From NCBI GenBank assembly GCA_963731585.1, contig CAVSWC010000007.1, positions 124,001 through 188,000 of the forward strand: DNA of 64,000 nt. Direction: 5' to 3'. Position numbers and translations under genes: made by a program. The stretch is from CANKHA01 sp963731585 (lineage in GTDB: Bacteria; Pseudomonadota; Alphaproteobacteria; Rhizobiales; Xanthobacteraceae). Every line of letters starts with the position of its first letter. Position 1 is the first letter of the stretch. The notes below the pieces were generated by a model, which was not told where the DNA came from, searched no databases, and saw only the letters and a program-made list of their open reading frames with translations. This document shows positions 1-9,044 of the stretch, in pieces.

Positions 1-778
1 CGGTTTCTCCACCCCGCTGAAGCCCGGCCTGACATTGGCGAGCGTCGCCCGCGCGCTCGAGCGCGCGTTTTCCACGCGCCACGCGCGAGCCGTGGCGCTG
101 GTCATCAACTCCCCCGGCGGCTCGCCGGTGCAATCGCACCTGATCTTCCGCCGCATCCGCCAGCTCGCCGAAGAAAAGGGCTTGCGCGTCATAGCCTTTG
201 TCGAGGATGTCGGCGCCTCCGGCGGCTATATGATCGCCTGTGCCGCCGACGAGATCATCTGCGATATGTCGTCGATGATCGGCTCCATCGGCGTCGTGGG
301 CGGATCCTTCGGTTTCGAGAAACTAATGGAGAAGGTCGGGATCGAGCGACGTCTCTATACCTCCGGCGAGCGTAAGGCGATGCTCGATCCGTTTCTTCCG
401 GAAAAGCCGGAGGACGTGAAGCGGCTAAAGCAAATCCAGAACGAGATCCACGATGCCTTTATCGCGCTGGTGAAGGATCGCCGCGGGATGAAACTGGCCG
501 GTCCAGAAAAAACCTTGTTCTCGGGAGAATATTGGACCGGCTCGACCGCAGTCGAACTCGGCATCGCCGACGCCATTGGCGATCTTCGGTCGTTCCTGCG
601 GGAGCGCTACGGCGAGGAAGTATTGCTGCCGCTGGTAGCGCCTGATCGGAGTTTCTTCGGACGCCGCTTGCGCGGCATCGCCTCCGAACTCGATCTTCTC
701 GTCGGCCCTCCTAGCTGGGCCGAGGACATGGTTTCCGCGCTGGAAGCGCGTGCGTTGTGGTCGCGTTATGGATTATAA
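1..778 (+). CDS. S49 family serine peptidase (SohB/SppA-like), 5' end missing
   Basis: The frame is already open at base 2, so the gene begins before the window; about 258 residues are visible. The S49 core is clear: a beta strand ending in INSPGGSP, then VGASGGYMIACAADEI with the nucleophilic serine in ASGG, then GSIGVVGG. The lysine of GERKAMLDP fits the catalytic Lys of the Ser-Lys dyad. The family forms membrane-associated oligomers that degrade signal peptides or membrane-protein fragments. The length fits the short one-domain type of about 290 residues, so only a short N-terminal (probably membrane-anchor) part is missing. A small membrane-protein gene follows 26 bases later. Family assignment is secure; the substrate is unknown. 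Confidence 0.9.
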   Translation, partial: GFSTPLKPGLTLASVARALERAFSTRHARAVALVINSPGGSPVQSHLIFRRIRQLAEEKGLRVIAFVEDVGASGGYMIACAADEIICDMSSMIGSIGVVGGSFGFEKLMEKVGIERRLYTSGERKAMLDPFLPEKPEDVKRLKQIQNEIHDAFIALVKDRRGMKLAGPEKTLFSGEYWTGSTAVELGIADAIGDLRSFLRERYGEEVLLPLVAPDRSFFGRRLRGIASELDLLVGPPSWAEDMVSALEARALWSRYGL

Positions 779-804
779 TGCGCGAGATTCGGGGAGGAGT
801 TCAC

Positions 805-1008
805 ATGGACCAATTCGTGATTCCACCGCTAGTCAAATGGACCTTGGGTGTCCTCGGCGCCGCCGCCGTCGTGCACTGGGTGGTAAAGGAAGTGCGTCGC
901 GTGAATGCCGAGCTTGATGAAGCCAAGGCGCGTGTGCGCGTGACAGATCGTCAGGTCTATCCGACACTGCGGCGCGACCCGCACACTGGCGAATACCGGG
1001 TGCAATAG
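805..1008 (+). CDS. Small single-pass membrane protein, unknown function
   Basis: A 67-residue protein starting MDQFVIPPLVKW. I chose the ATG at 805 because GGGGAGGAG lies directly upstream at 791-799; the longer open frame from 757 would overlap the peptidase gene. Residues about 10-27 form one hydrophobic segment (LGVLGAAAVVHWVV), followed by a charged helix (KEVRRVNAELDEAKARVRV) and a polar tail with TLRRDPHTGEYRV. The 26-base gap to the S49 gene suggests joint transcription. I do not recognise a named family. Confidence 0.75.
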   Translation: MDQFVIPPLVKWTLGVLGAAAVVHWVVKEVRRVNAELDEAKARVRVTDRQVYPTLRRDPHTGEYRVQ

Positions 1009-1131
1009 ACCCGCTTGCGCACCGGCAACGGTCCTCCCGCTAGCCGAACTGAAGCAACAAGTCTGCATTGCGTCGCTTGGTGGGTCGGCGTTCGGCTTGA
1101 CCCTCATACAGGCCGCCGATAGACCGGCGCC

Positions 1132-2082
1132 ATGAGCGCCGCAGACCAATCAGCTCCCCAGCAAACTGACATGGATCCCCGCCGCTCTTTCCAGGGGCTG
1201 ATCCTTACCCTGCAACGGTTTTGGGCGGAGCAGGGCTGCGTCATCCTGCAGCCCTATGACATGGAAGTAGGCGCCGGCACCTTCCATCCTGCGACTACTT
1301 TGCGGTCACTCGGTCCGAAGCCGTGGAACGCGGCCTATGTGCAGCCCTCGCGCCGGCCGAAAGACGGCCGCTATGGCGAAAATCCTAACCGGCTGCAGCA
1401 TTATTACCAGTTTCAGGTGATCCTGAAGCCGTCACCGCTTGATCTGCAGGAGCTCTATCTGAAATCGCTCTACGCCATCGGCATCGATGCCAGCTTGCAT
1501 GATATCCGTTTCGTGGAGGACGATTGGGAAAGCCCCACGCTCGGCGCCTGGGGTCTTGGCTGGGAATGCTGGTGCGACGGCATGGAAGTCTCCCAGTTCA
1601 CCTATTTTCAACAGGTGGCGGGCTTCGAATGCGCACCGGTCTCGGGCGAATTGACCTACGGGCTGGAGCGGCTCGCCATGTACGTGCAGGGCGTCGACCG
1701 CGTCTTCGATCTCAATTTCAACGGCCGCGACGGCGAGCAGAAGGTCACCTATGGGGACGTCTTCCTGCAGGCCGAGCAGGAATATTCCCGGCATAATTTC
1801 GAGCACTCCGACGTCGAGATGTTGTTTTCGCAATTCAAGATGGCGGAGGCGGCCTGCCGCAAATACCTCGAAGCCGGATGGGAAGGCGGGAACAGAGAGC
1901 GCCACCTGATGGCGCTGCCGGCCTATGATCAATGCATCAAGGCCAGCCACGTTTTCAATCTGCTCGATGCGCGCGGCGTGATCTCGGTGACCGAGCGGCA
2001 AAGCTACATCCTGCGGGTGCGGGAGCTGGCGAAAGCTTGCGGCGAGGCATGGCTCGCGACCGAAGGCGGAGGGGCTGCGTAA
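1132..2082 (+). CDS. glyQ: Glycyl-tRNA synthetase alpha chain
   Basis: 316 residues. After a short polar N-terminus comes the GlyRS-alpha core: RSFQGLILTLQRFWAEQGC, QPYDMEVGAGTFHPAT, RPKDGRYGENPNRLQHYYQF and GWECWCDGMEVSQFTYFQQV. The alpha chain holds the catalytic core that charges tRNA-Gly in the alpha2beta2 bacterial enzyme. The stop codon TAA (2080-2082) overlaps the glyS ATG by one base (TAATG), a sign of translational coupling with the beta chain. An alternative start is the ATG of MDPRRSF at 1171. The length is close to the usual 290-310 residues. Confidence 0.97.
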   Translation: MSAADQSAPQQTDMDPRRSFQGLILTLQRFWAEQGCVILQPYDMEVGAGTFHPATTLRSLGPKPWNAAYVQPSRRPKDGRYGENPNRLQHYYQFQVILKPSPLDLQELYLKSLYAIGIDASLHDIRFVEDDWESPTLGAWGLGWECWCDGMEVSQFTYFQQVAGFECAPVSGELTYGLERLAMYVQGVDRVFDLNFNGRDGEQKVTYGDVFLQAEQEYSRHNFEHSDVEMLFSQFKMAEAACRKYLEAGWEGGNRERHLMALPAYDQCIKASHVFNLLDARGVISVTERQSYILRVRELAKACGEAWLATEGGGAA

Positions 2083-4313
2083 TGCCCGATCTTCTCCTAG
2101 AGCTTTTCTCCGAAGAAATTCCCGCACGCATGCAGGCGCGCGCCGCGGAGGATTTGCGCAAGCTTGTCACCGACAAACTGGTGGCGGCCGGTCTGGTCTA
2201 TGAAGGCGCCAAGGCTTTCGTCACTCCGCGGCGGCTGGCCTTGGCGGTGCAGGGGATTCCTGCCCGGCAGCCGGACGTTAAAGAAGAGAAGAAGGGGCCG
2301 CGCGTCGGCGCGCCGGACGGCGCTATCGCCGGCTTCCTCAAGAGCGCGGGATTGAAATCAATCAACGAGGCGAAGGTTCAGCAAGACAAGAAGGGCGACT
2401 TTTATCTTGCGGTGACCGAAAAGCCCGGACGCGCCGCCATTGAGCTGATCGGTGAGATCGTGCCGGAAGTGGTGCGCAACTTTCCCTGGCCGAAGGCAAT
2501 GCGCTGGGGCAATGGCCGGCTTACATGGGTGCGCCCGTTGCATTCCATCGTCGCGACCTTCGGCCCGGAGACGGAAGATCCCGAGATCGTGGAATTCACG
2601 GTCGACGGGATCCAGGCCGGGAACACCACGCAGGGCCACCGTTTTCTGGCGCCACAGCCGATCAAGGTGCGCCGCCTGGACGACTATGTGCAGAAACTGG
2701 AGAAGGCCAAGGTCGTGCTGGATCCGGCGCGCCGTGCCGAAATCATCCTCACCGACGCCAAACACCTGGCCTTCGCGCAGGGACTGGAGCTGGTCGAGGA
2801 CGCCAATCTCCTAGGCGAGGTCGCGGGTCTGGTGGAGTGGCCGGTGGTGCTGATGGGCACGTTCGATGAGGCCTTCCTGCAAATCCCACCGGAAGTGATC
2901 CGCAGCACCATCCGCGCCAATCAGAAATGTTTCGTGCTGCGCGACGCCAGAACGGACAAACTGGCGGCGAAATTCATTCTTGTTTCCAATCTGGAAGCCA
3001 GCGACGGCGGCAAGGCCATCATCGCTGGCAACGAGCGCGTGATCCGCGCGCGTCTATCTGATGCAAAATTCTTTTATGAAACAGACCTGAAGACCAGGCT
3101 GGAAGACCGGCTGCCGAAATTGTCCGGCATCGTCTTCCATGAAAAACTTGGAAGCCAGGTTGAACGCATCGAGCGCATCGAGCGCCTGGCGCGCGAGCTG
3201 GCGCCCGCGGTCGGCGCCGATCCGGCACTCGCCGAGCGCGCGGCAAAACTCTGCAAGACCGATTTGGTCAGCGAGATGGTTGGCGAGTTTCCCGAGTTAC
3301 AAGGCGTGATGGGCCGCTATTACGGGCAGGCGCAGGGCGAGGACGAAAGCGTCGCGCGCGCCATCGAGGATCATTACAAGCCGCAGGGCCCCTCTGATCG
3401 CGTGCCGTCCGAGCCTGTGTCGGTGGCGGTTGCCTTGGCGGACAAATTCGACACGCTCGCGGGCTTCTGGGCGATCGAGGAAAAGCCGACCGGCTCGAAG
3501 GATCCTTATGCCTTGCGCCGCGCGGCTCTGGGCATCATCCGCATCGTGCTGGAGAACAATCTGCGCCTGCGCATTATGCCTGTCGTGGAATCGGCGAGCC
3601 GACCGATCCTCGCGCGGCGCCATCACATCTCGGTTGGCAAGGACGTGTCGGAGGAGGAAAGCATCGCCTCCCGGCTGATTGCCGATGTTCTGCATCGCTG
3701 GACCGACAGCATCGCAAGCACCGCGAAGGACGATGATCCGCATGCCAAAGTGCCAGACATCGATGCTGTCGGGCATGAATTGGCCGCTGATATGCTCGGC
3801 TTCTTCGCCGACAGGCTAAAGGTCCACCTGCGCGAGGGCGGTGCACGCCACGATCTGGTGGATGCGGTCTTCAGCCTCGAGCGCCAAGACGATTTGTTGA
3901 TCATTGTGCGCCGCGTCGAAGCGCTCGCCGAGTTCTTGGAAACCGACGACGGCAAGAATTTGCTCGCCGGCTACAAGCGCGCGACCAACATCATCCGAAT
4001 CGAGGAAAAGAAGGACAACAAGAGCCATACCGGCGCGCCCGACGCCAAAGCGTACAAGCAGGACGAGGAGCGTGCGCTGGCGGGGGCAATCGGAGCGGCG
4101 AAAGCGGAAGCCGCAGCCGCCTTGCAGGTGGAAGATTTTACATCCGCCATGGCCGCCATCGCCAAGCTTCGGCCCGTTGTCGATGCTTTTTTCGACAAGG
4201 TGACGGTGAACGTGGAAGGCGACGCCAAGCTGCGCGAGAATCGCCTCAAGCTGCTGAATGAAATCCGCGAGGCCACCGCAGCGGTGGCGGATTTTTCGAA
4301 GATCGGGGGATAG
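2082..4313 (+). CDS. glyS: Glycyl-tRNA synthetase beta chain
   Basis: 743 residues from the ATG at 2082, which begins MPDLLLELFSEEIPARMQ, the standard N-terminus of GlyRS beta. A longer open frame from 1932 only runs back through glyQ and is not used. Family signatures include TPRRLAL, GHRFLAP, LVEWPVVLMG, IRANQKCFVLRD, LVSEMVGEFPELQGVMGRYY and the HD-like stretch ALADKFDTLAGFW. The C-terminal third is the anticodon-binding-like region. The beta chain binds tRNA-Gly and is needed for charging. The TAATG overlap with glyQ implies one operon. Confidence 0.97.
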   Translation: MPDLLLELFSEEIPARMQARAAEDLRKLVTDKLVAAGLVYEGAKAFVTPRRLALAVQGIPARQPDVKEEKKGPRVGAPDGAIAGFLKSAGLKSINEAKVQQDKKGDFYLAVTEKPGRAAIELIGEIVPEVVRNFPWPKAMRWGNGRLTWVRPLHSIVATFGPETEDPEIVEFTVDGIQAGNTTQGHRFLAPQPIKVRRLDDYVQKLEKAKVVLDPARRAEIILTDAKHLAFAQGLELVEDANLLGEVAGLVEWPVVLMGTFDEAFLQIPPEVIRSTIRANQKCFVLRDARTDKLAAKFILVSNLEASDGGKAIIAGNERVIRARLSDAKFFYETDLKTRLEDRLPKLSGIVFHEKLGSQVERIERIERLARELAPAVGADPALAERAAKLCKTDLVSEMVGEFPELQGVMGRYYGQAQGEDESVARAIEDHYKPQGPSDRVPSEPVSVAVALADKFDTLAGFWAIEEKPTGSKDPYALRRAALGIIRIVLENNLRLRIMPVVESASRPILARRHHISVGKDVSEEESIASRLIADVLHRWTDSIASTAKDDDPHAKVPDIDAVGHELAADMLGFFADRLKVHLREGGARHDLVDAVFSLERQDDLLIIVRRVEALAEFLETDDGKNLLAGYKRATNIIRIEEKKDNKSHTGAPDAKAYKQDEERALAGAIGAAKAEAAAALQVEDFTSAMAAIAKLRPVVDAFFDKVTVNVEGDAKLRENRLKLLNEIREATAAVADFSKIGG

Positions 4314-4344
4314 CAAGCTTCATCTTGACCCGCGCTACCCGGCG

Positions 4345-4369
4345 GGAACACTCTCCGTCTTGGACGGTT
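4345..4369 (+). promoter_or_regulatory. Weak candidate EcfG-type promoter
   Basis: GGAAC at 4345-4349 is followed 16 bases later by GGTT at 4366-4369. The alphaproteobacterial general-stress sigma factor EcfG recognises GGAAC-N16/17-CGTT, so the -35 is perfect and the -10 has one mismatch. The distance fits a short leader ending in the CTAAGGAGAC ribosome-binding site of the DUF3096 gene at 4395. A single-mismatch match can occur by chance. Confidence 0.3.
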
Positions 4370-4394
4370 TTCCCTGATTCCTAAGGAGACTTCG

Positions 4395-4538
4395 ATGAAC
4401 ATCGCGATGACCAATATTCCCGCTATTCTTGCCCTGCTTGTGGGCATTCTGATCCTTATCATGCCGCGTTTTCTGAACTATCTGGTTGCCATCTATCTCA
4501 TCGTCGTTGGACTATTTGGCCTCGGAATCTTCCGCTGA
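4395..4538 (+). CDS. DUF3096 family micro membrane protein (47 aa)
   Basis: The ATG at 4395 follows a strong Shine-Dalgarno (AAGGAG at 4383-4388). The 47 codons end at TGA 4536-4538. The product starts MNIAMTNIPAILALLVG and consists of two hydrophobic segments split by MPRFLNY, ending GLFGLGIFR. This is the layout of DUF3096, a family of tiny inner-membrane proteins of unknown function. It lies alone between glyS and ppdK. A weak EcfG-type promoter lies just upstream, so stress induction is possible but unproven. Confidence 0.85.
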   Translation: MNIAMTNIPAILALLVGILILIMPRFLNYLVAIYLIVVGLFGLGIFR

Positions 4539-4565
4539 TTTCCGCACGAGCTGATCGGCTGAACA

Positions 4566-4585
4566 GCGCCGGCAAGGGCCGGCGC
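4566..4585 (+). other. Perfect 8-bp hairpin in the ppdK leader
   Basis: GCGCCGGC (4566-4573) and GCCGGCGC (4578-4585) are perfect inverted repeats with a 4-base loop, between the DUF3096 stop and the ppdK start. No T-run follows, so it is at best an imperfect terminator or a leader structure. Confidence 0.4.
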
Positions 4586-4603
4586 AACGCATTGGAATGA
4601 GTA

Positions 4604-7282
4604 ATGGCGAAATGGGTCTATGCATTCGGTGACGGCAAAGCCGAAGGCCGCGAAAATATGCGCGAGCTGCTCGGCGGCAAAGGCGCGGGTCTGGCGGAAA
4701 TGGCGGGCTTGGGTCTGCCGGTACCCCCTGGCTTCACCATCAGTACTGAAGTCTGCAGTTATTTTTATACCAATGGCAGCAAATATCCGCCCGAGCTCGA
4801 AGCGCAGGTAAATACCGCGCTTGATCATATCGCGCGTCTTGTCGGCAAGAAGTTCGGCGACCGCGAGAATCCGCTGCTGGTGTCGGTGCGCTCCGGCGCG
4901 CGTGCGTCGATGCCGGGAATGATGGATACCGTCCTCAATCTCGGACTTAATGACGAAACGGTCGAGGCGCTGGCGAAGAAGTCCGGCGACCGCCGCTTTG
5001 CCTATGACAGCTACCGCCGCTTCATCACGATGTATTCCAACGTCGTGCTCGGGATGGACCACCATCACTTCGAGGAAATCCTCGAGGTTCATAAAGATCG
5101 CAACGGCTATTCGCTTGATACCGAAGTCACGGCGGATGATTGGGTGAAGCTGGTTAAGCGCTATAAGGAGCGCGTGGAGGAAGAGCAGGGCCAGCCGTTC
5201 CCGCAGGATCCGCAACAGCAGCTCTGGGGCGCCATCGGCGCGGTGTTTGGCTCCTGGATGAATGCGCGCGCCAAAACCTATCGCCGGCTGCACAATATAC
5301 CGGAGGACTGGGGGACCGCGGTCAATGTGCAGGCCATGGTTTTCGGCAATATGGGCGAAACTTCCGCCACCGGGGTGGCCTTCACGCGCAATCCCTCCAC
5401 TGGGGAGAGCAGCCTTTACGGCGAATTCCTAATCAACGCGCAGGGTGAGGACGTCGTCGCCGGCATCCGCACGCCGCAGGAAATTACCGAGGCCGCGCGC
5501 AAGGAAGCCGGTTCCAACAAGCCGTCGCTGGAAAACGCGATGCCGGAGGCTTTTGCTGAGCTTACGCGCATCTATCAGGCGCTGGAGAAGCACTACCGCG
5601 ACATGCAAGACCTGGAATTCACCATCGAGCAGGGCAAGCTCTGGATGCTGCAGACGCGCGCAGGCAAGCGTACCGCCAAGGCCGCGCTGCGCATCGCGGT
5701 TGAACTCGCGAATGAAGGGCTGATCACCAAGGAAGAAGCAGTCACCCGTATCGAGCCTGCCTCACTCGACCAATTGCTGCATCCGACCATTGATCCAAAA
5801 GCCGAGCGCAAGGTCATCGCCACCGGCTTGCCCGCTTCGCCGGGCGCGGCGTCCGGCGAGATCGTGTTCTCATCGGATGACGCGGCGAAGCTGAAGGCTG
5901 ATGGCCATAAAGTCATTCTGGTGCGGGTCGAAACCAGCCCGGAAGATATCCACGGCATGCATGCGTCGGAAGGCATTTTGACCACGCGCGGCGGCATGAC
6001 ATCGCACGCCGCCGTGGTGGCGCGCGGCATGGGCAAACCCTGCGTTTCCGGGGCCGGCACCATCCGTGTGGATCCCGCCGCCCGCACCTTGTCGACTGGC
6101 GGCGTGACTCTGAAGGAAGGCGACGTCATTACCATCGACGGCTCGACCGGACAGGTGCTCGCGGGACGCATCCCGATGGTGGAGCCTGAGCTTTCGGGCG
6201 AGTTCGGCACGCTGATCGCCTGGGCCGATGCGGTGCGCAAGCTGGGCGTGCGGGCGAATGCCGATACCCCGAACGACGCCCGCGTGGCGGTGAAATTCGG
6301 CGCCGAGGGCATCGGGCTCTGCCGTACCGAACACATGTTTTTCGACGAAAAACGCATCCAGGCCGTGCGCGAGATGATCCTCGCGGACGACGAAAAGGCG
6401 CGCCGCACCGCCATAGCAAAACTATTGCCGATGCAGCGGGCGGATTTTGTCGAGCTGTTCGAGATCATGGCCGGATTGCCGGTAACCATCCGTCTGCTCG
6501 ATCCTCCGCTGCATGAATTTCTGCCGCATGGCGAGCAGGAAATAGCCGAGGTCGCGGCCGCAATGGGCGCGGACAAGAAAAAGCTCGCCGCGCGCGCGCA
6601 GGAACTGCATGAGTTCAATCCGATGCTCGGCTTCCGCGGCTGCCGCATCGCCATCGCCTATCCCGAGATCGCGGAGATGCAGGCGCGCGCCATTTTCGAG
6701 GCGGCGGTGGAAGCAGCGCGCCAGACCGGAAAGCCGGTAGTCCCGGAAGTGATGGTGCCGTTGATCGCCACCAAAGCCGAGTTCGACGTGATCAAGGCAC
6801 GCATCGACGCCATGGCGGAGGCGGTGACCAGGGAAACCGGCAAGACACTGACGTATCAGGTCGGCACCATGATCGAACTGCCGCGCGCGGCCTTGCTTGC
6901 CGGCGAAATCGCGCAGACAGCGGAGTTCTTCTCCTTCGGCACGAACGACCTGACGCAGACCACCTACGGTATCAGCCGCGATGACGCCGCCAGCTTCCTC
7001 GGCATCTATGTCGCGCGCGGGATCCTCCCGGGCGATCCCTTCGTCTCCATCGACCAGCAGGGCGTCGGCGAACTGGTGCGGATCGGCGTCGAGCGCGGGC
7101 GCAAAGCGCGCGCTAACCTCAAGGTCGGCATCTGCGGCGAGCACGGCGGCGATCCCGCCTCAGTCGGCTTCTGCCACGAGGTCGGGCTCGACTACGTGTC
7201 TTGCTCGCCCTTCCGCGTGCCGATCGCGCGGCTTGCCGCCGCGCAGGCCGCGCTCGGCAAGACCGCCGCCGGACAGGCGTAG
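4604..7282 (+). CDS. ppdK: Pyruvate, phosphate dikinase
   Basis: 892 residues, the normal size for PPDK. The N-terminal nucleotide-binding domain shows LLGGKGAGLAEMAGLGLPVPPGF, and VRSGARASMPGMMDTVLNLG follows. The swivelling phosphohistidine domain has TTRGGMTSHAAVVARGMG, with the phosphorylated His at about residue 468. The C-terminal PEP/pyruvate barrel contains GLCRTEHMFF, SFGTNDLTQTT and GICGEHGGDP with the catalytic Cys near residue 844. It interconverts pyruvate, ATP and Pi with PEP, AMP and PPi, and so supports gluconeogenesis or PPi-linked glycolysis. It is transcribed alone on the plus strand after the DUF3096 gene. Confidence 0.97.
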   Translation: MAKWVYAFGDGKAEGRENMRELLGGKGAGLAEMAGLGLPVPPGFTISTEVCSYFYTNGSKYPPELEAQVNTALDHIARLVGKKFGDRENPLLVSVRSGARASMPGMMDTVLNLGLNDETVEALAKKSGDRRFAYDSYRRFITMYSNVVLGMDHHHFEEILEVHKDRNGYSLDTEVTADDWVKLVKRYKERVEEEQGQPFPQDPQQQLWGAIGAVFGSWMNARAKTYRRLHNIPEDWGTAVNVQAMVFGNMGETSATGVAFTRNPSTGESSLYGEFLINAQGEDVVAGIRTPQEITEAARKEAGSNKPSLENAMPEAFAELTRIYQALEKHYRDMQDLEFTIEQGKLWMLQTRAGKRTAKAALRIAVELANEGLITKEEAVTRIEPASLDQLLHPTIDPKAERKVIATGLPASPGAASGEIVFSSDDAAKLKADGHKVILVRVETSPEDIHGMHASEGILTTRGGMTSHAAVVARGMGKPCVSGAGTIRVDPAARTLSTGGVTLKEGDVITIDGSTGQVLAGRIPMVEPELSGEFGTLIAWADAVRKLGVRANADTPNDARVAVKFGAEGIGLCRTEHMFFDEKRIQAVREMILADDEKARRTAIAKLLPMQRADFVELFEIMAGLPVTIRLLDPPLHEFLPHGEQEIAEVAAAMGADKKKLAARAQELHEFNPMLGFRGCRIAIAYPEIAEMQARAIFEAAVEAARQTGKPVVPEVMVPLIATKAEFDVIKARIDAMAEAVTRETGKTLTYQVGTMIELPRAALLAGEIAQTAEFFSFGTNDLTQTTYGISRDDAASFLGIYVARGILPGDPFVSIDQQGVGELVRIGVERGRKARANLKVGICGEHGGDPASVGFCHEVGLDYVSCSPFRVPIARLAAAQAALGKTAAGQA

Positions 7283-7448
7283 TTAACGAATGCTTAGCCA
7301 TGCGCGTCCTGGTAACGGCGCAGGCGTGCGGTTAACAAAATCGCAACGTTAATTCAGCAATAAAGAAATCCGTCGCATTGGCGCCACTGCGCGTCAGTCG
7401 GCAACGGTATTTGTTGCGTCCTGGCCTAGCGTGGCGTGAGCGTGAAGA

Positions 7449-8873
7449 ATGATAGGGAATGCCAGGCCGAAGGGTATGTTTTCTGCGCCCTTCGGCCTTT
7501 GCGTTTTCGTTTTCACGCTGGTGCCGAACCAGATCGGCCACCAGGATGTCGCCGCCCTCATTGCCCGGCAGCCCGTCGTCGCCGCGCATTGGCGCCAGCA
7601 CATCCGGGCCTCCGCCTTCGGCACCATCCATGCGGCGACTTTCAGTTTCTCCCGGCCAGTCGGAACCACCGTACCGCAACCCTTGAGTTATCGGCTCGCG
7701 AGTTTGGATCCGCGCGTGATCAGGCTCGGGCCCTGGAACCTGGGGCCGGGCCTCGACGATTCTCCGCTGCCATTTCCCACGGTCGATCGGAGAGCCAAGG
7801 GAGACCGGCAACCGGTGCTGCATCCTCCCCAGCGGACCCTGGAAGCCGCCAAGCCTCCGGATGAAACGTCCGCCGGGCGGCCTTGCTGCCGGCCGAGCCG
7901 GTTGCTGCCACGACAGAACCCGAACCGGTGGAGAGCGTGGCTGCGGATACGGAAGCTGTCGAGCGTGAGCGGCCGATGGTCGTCACCTCGGAGGATGAAC
8001 CGGGCGCTCCTGTGGAAGCCGAAGCGATCCCCGAGGCGTCCGAAGCCACCGAAAATCGCGGCGAGGACATTCCAGATCCTGTCGATGTCGTTGTCGCGGA
8101 GACTGACGATTTCACCGCGGCCGAACCGGTCGAAGCCTTTGCTGGAAATGGCGCGGCTCTATTTCGGCAACGAGCCATTCGGCGATGCACCGGGCGTCAT
8201 CGAGAAATGGATGCCGGGCGAGGAGCCGTCGATTATCGCGCCGGCGGCGCCCGCCGATCCCGACATCAAGCAATCCGCGCTCGATCCCCAGCAGGTACCG
8301 GCGGACACGCAGGGCGGCGAGAGCATCGCGCCGAAGGGCGAAGTCACCGGCGAGGGCAAACGCCCGATCACGCCGGCTGAGCGGCTGAAGCTCGAGGGCC
8401 AAGTACGGGTCAAGGCGGAGAAATGCCTGGCCGACGCGGTCTATTTCGAAGCCCGCGGCGAGGCGATACGAGGCCAGATCGCGGTGGCGCAGGTCGTGAT
8501 GAACAGGGTGTTCTCCGGCTTCTATCCGCGCAGTGTCTGCGGGGCGGTTTATCAGAATGCGCACCGCCGCCTGGCTTGCCAATTTACTTTCGCCTGCGAC
8601 GGCATTCCCAACACGATAACCGAGCCGCAGGCCTGGTCGCGCGCCACGCGCATCGCACGCGACGTGCTGGACGGGAAATATTGGCTGCCGGAAGTCAACC
8701 GCGCGACGCACTACCACGCCTATTGGGTTCGGCCTTCCTGGGTGCGGGAGATGAAGCGGCTGTATAAATTCGGCGTGCACACCTTCTATCGGCCGCGCAA
8801 ATGGGGTGACGGCGAGGACGCGCCCGCCTGGGGCACCGCCGCGGCGACCAACGAGGCGATCGCTAAGCTGTAA
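7449..8873 (+). CDS. SleB-type cell wall hydrolase, middle section out of frame
   Basis: The C-terminal 140 residues form a Hydrolase_2 (SleB) domain: EKCLADAVYFEARGE, GQIAVAQVVMNRVFSG, NAHRRLACQFTFACDG and NRATHYHAYWVRPSWV. The N-terminus has a hydrophobic segment (FGLCVFVFTLV), so the product is probably exported or anchored and cuts peptidoglycan. The frame is open end to end, but between about 7870 and 8150 the meaningful reading is in another frame (an acidic linker EPVAATTEPEPVESVAADT), while this frame gives an Arg/Pro-rich stretch. Two compensating indels are therefore likely. The start could also be the ATG at 7476. Confidence 0.8.
   Translation: MIGNARPKGMFSAPFGLCVFVFTLVPNQIGHQDVAALIARQPVVAAHWRQHIRASAFGTIHAATFSFSRPVGTTVPQPLSYRLASLDPRVIRLGPWNLGPGLDDSPLPFPTVDRRAKGDRQPVLHPPQRTLEAAKPPDETSAGRPCCRPSRLLPRQNPNRWRAWLRIRKLSSVSGRWSSPRRMNRALLWKPKRSPRRPKPPKIAARTFQILSMSLSRRLTISPRPNRSKPLLEMARLYFGNEPFGDAPGVIEKWMPGEEPSIIAPAAPADPDIKQSALDPQQVPADTQGGESIAPKGEVTGEGKRPITPAERLKLEGQVRVKAEKCLADAVYFEARGEAIRGQIAVAQVVMNRVFSGFYPRSVCGAVYQNAHRRLACQFTFACDGIPNTITEPQAWSRATRIARDVLDGKYWLPEVNRATHYHAYWVRPSWVREMKRLYKFGVHTFYRPRKWGDGEDAPAWGTAAATNEAIAKL
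7465..7497 (+). other. Perfect 10-bp inverted repeat at the 5' end of the SleB gene
   Basis: GGCCGAAGGG (7465-7474) and CCCTTCGGCC (7488-7497) enclose a 13-base loop and are followed by TTTGCGTTTTCGTTTT. By shape it resembles an intrinsic terminator, but it lies across the likely start codons of the wall-hydrolase gene, whose N-terminal hydrophobic segment is encoded there. It could be a coincidence or a translation-limiting hairpin. Confidence 0.4.
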
Positions 8874-8899
8874 CGCTAGCCTCAGCCGGCAATCTATAT

Positions 8900-9024
8900 C
8901 CTCATGGTGAGGAGCGCAGCGAAGCTGCGAGTCTCGCACCATCGAGGCCCCGACTCTGTCAGAACGGTGCCTGTTGCCGATCCTTCGAGACGGCGCTTCG
9001 CGCCTCCTCAGGATGAGGATGAGG
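8900..9024. repeat. Intergenic palindromic repeat, CCTCATGGTGAGGAGC family (copy 1)
   Basis: It begins CCTCATGGTGAGGAGCGC and ends CGCCTCCTCAGGATGAGG, so its ends are inverted repeats. The inner arms carry TCTCGCACCAT and ATCCTTCGAGACGGCGC. The same element recurs at 61079-61177 and, degraded, at 62495-62584. It fills the gap between the convergent SleB and nadC genes and may fold into a transcript-end structure. Confidence 0.85.
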
Positions 9025-9044
9025 TTGTAGGAGGCCTGCAGACC

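Noticed and set aside
1009..1131. T-box or glycine riboswitch before glyQ
   Set aside because: Only 123 bases; no T-box or glycine-aptamer core seen.
5593..6654. 353-codon open frame on the minus strand inside ppdK
   Set aside because: Antisense shadow of a GC-rich gene; no domain, no ribosome-binding site, and composition is a frame image of ppdK.
7465..7497. Terminator of ppdK
   Set aside because: It is 180 bases downstream, lies across the SleB start region, and lacks a clean T-run; kept only as an inverted repeat.
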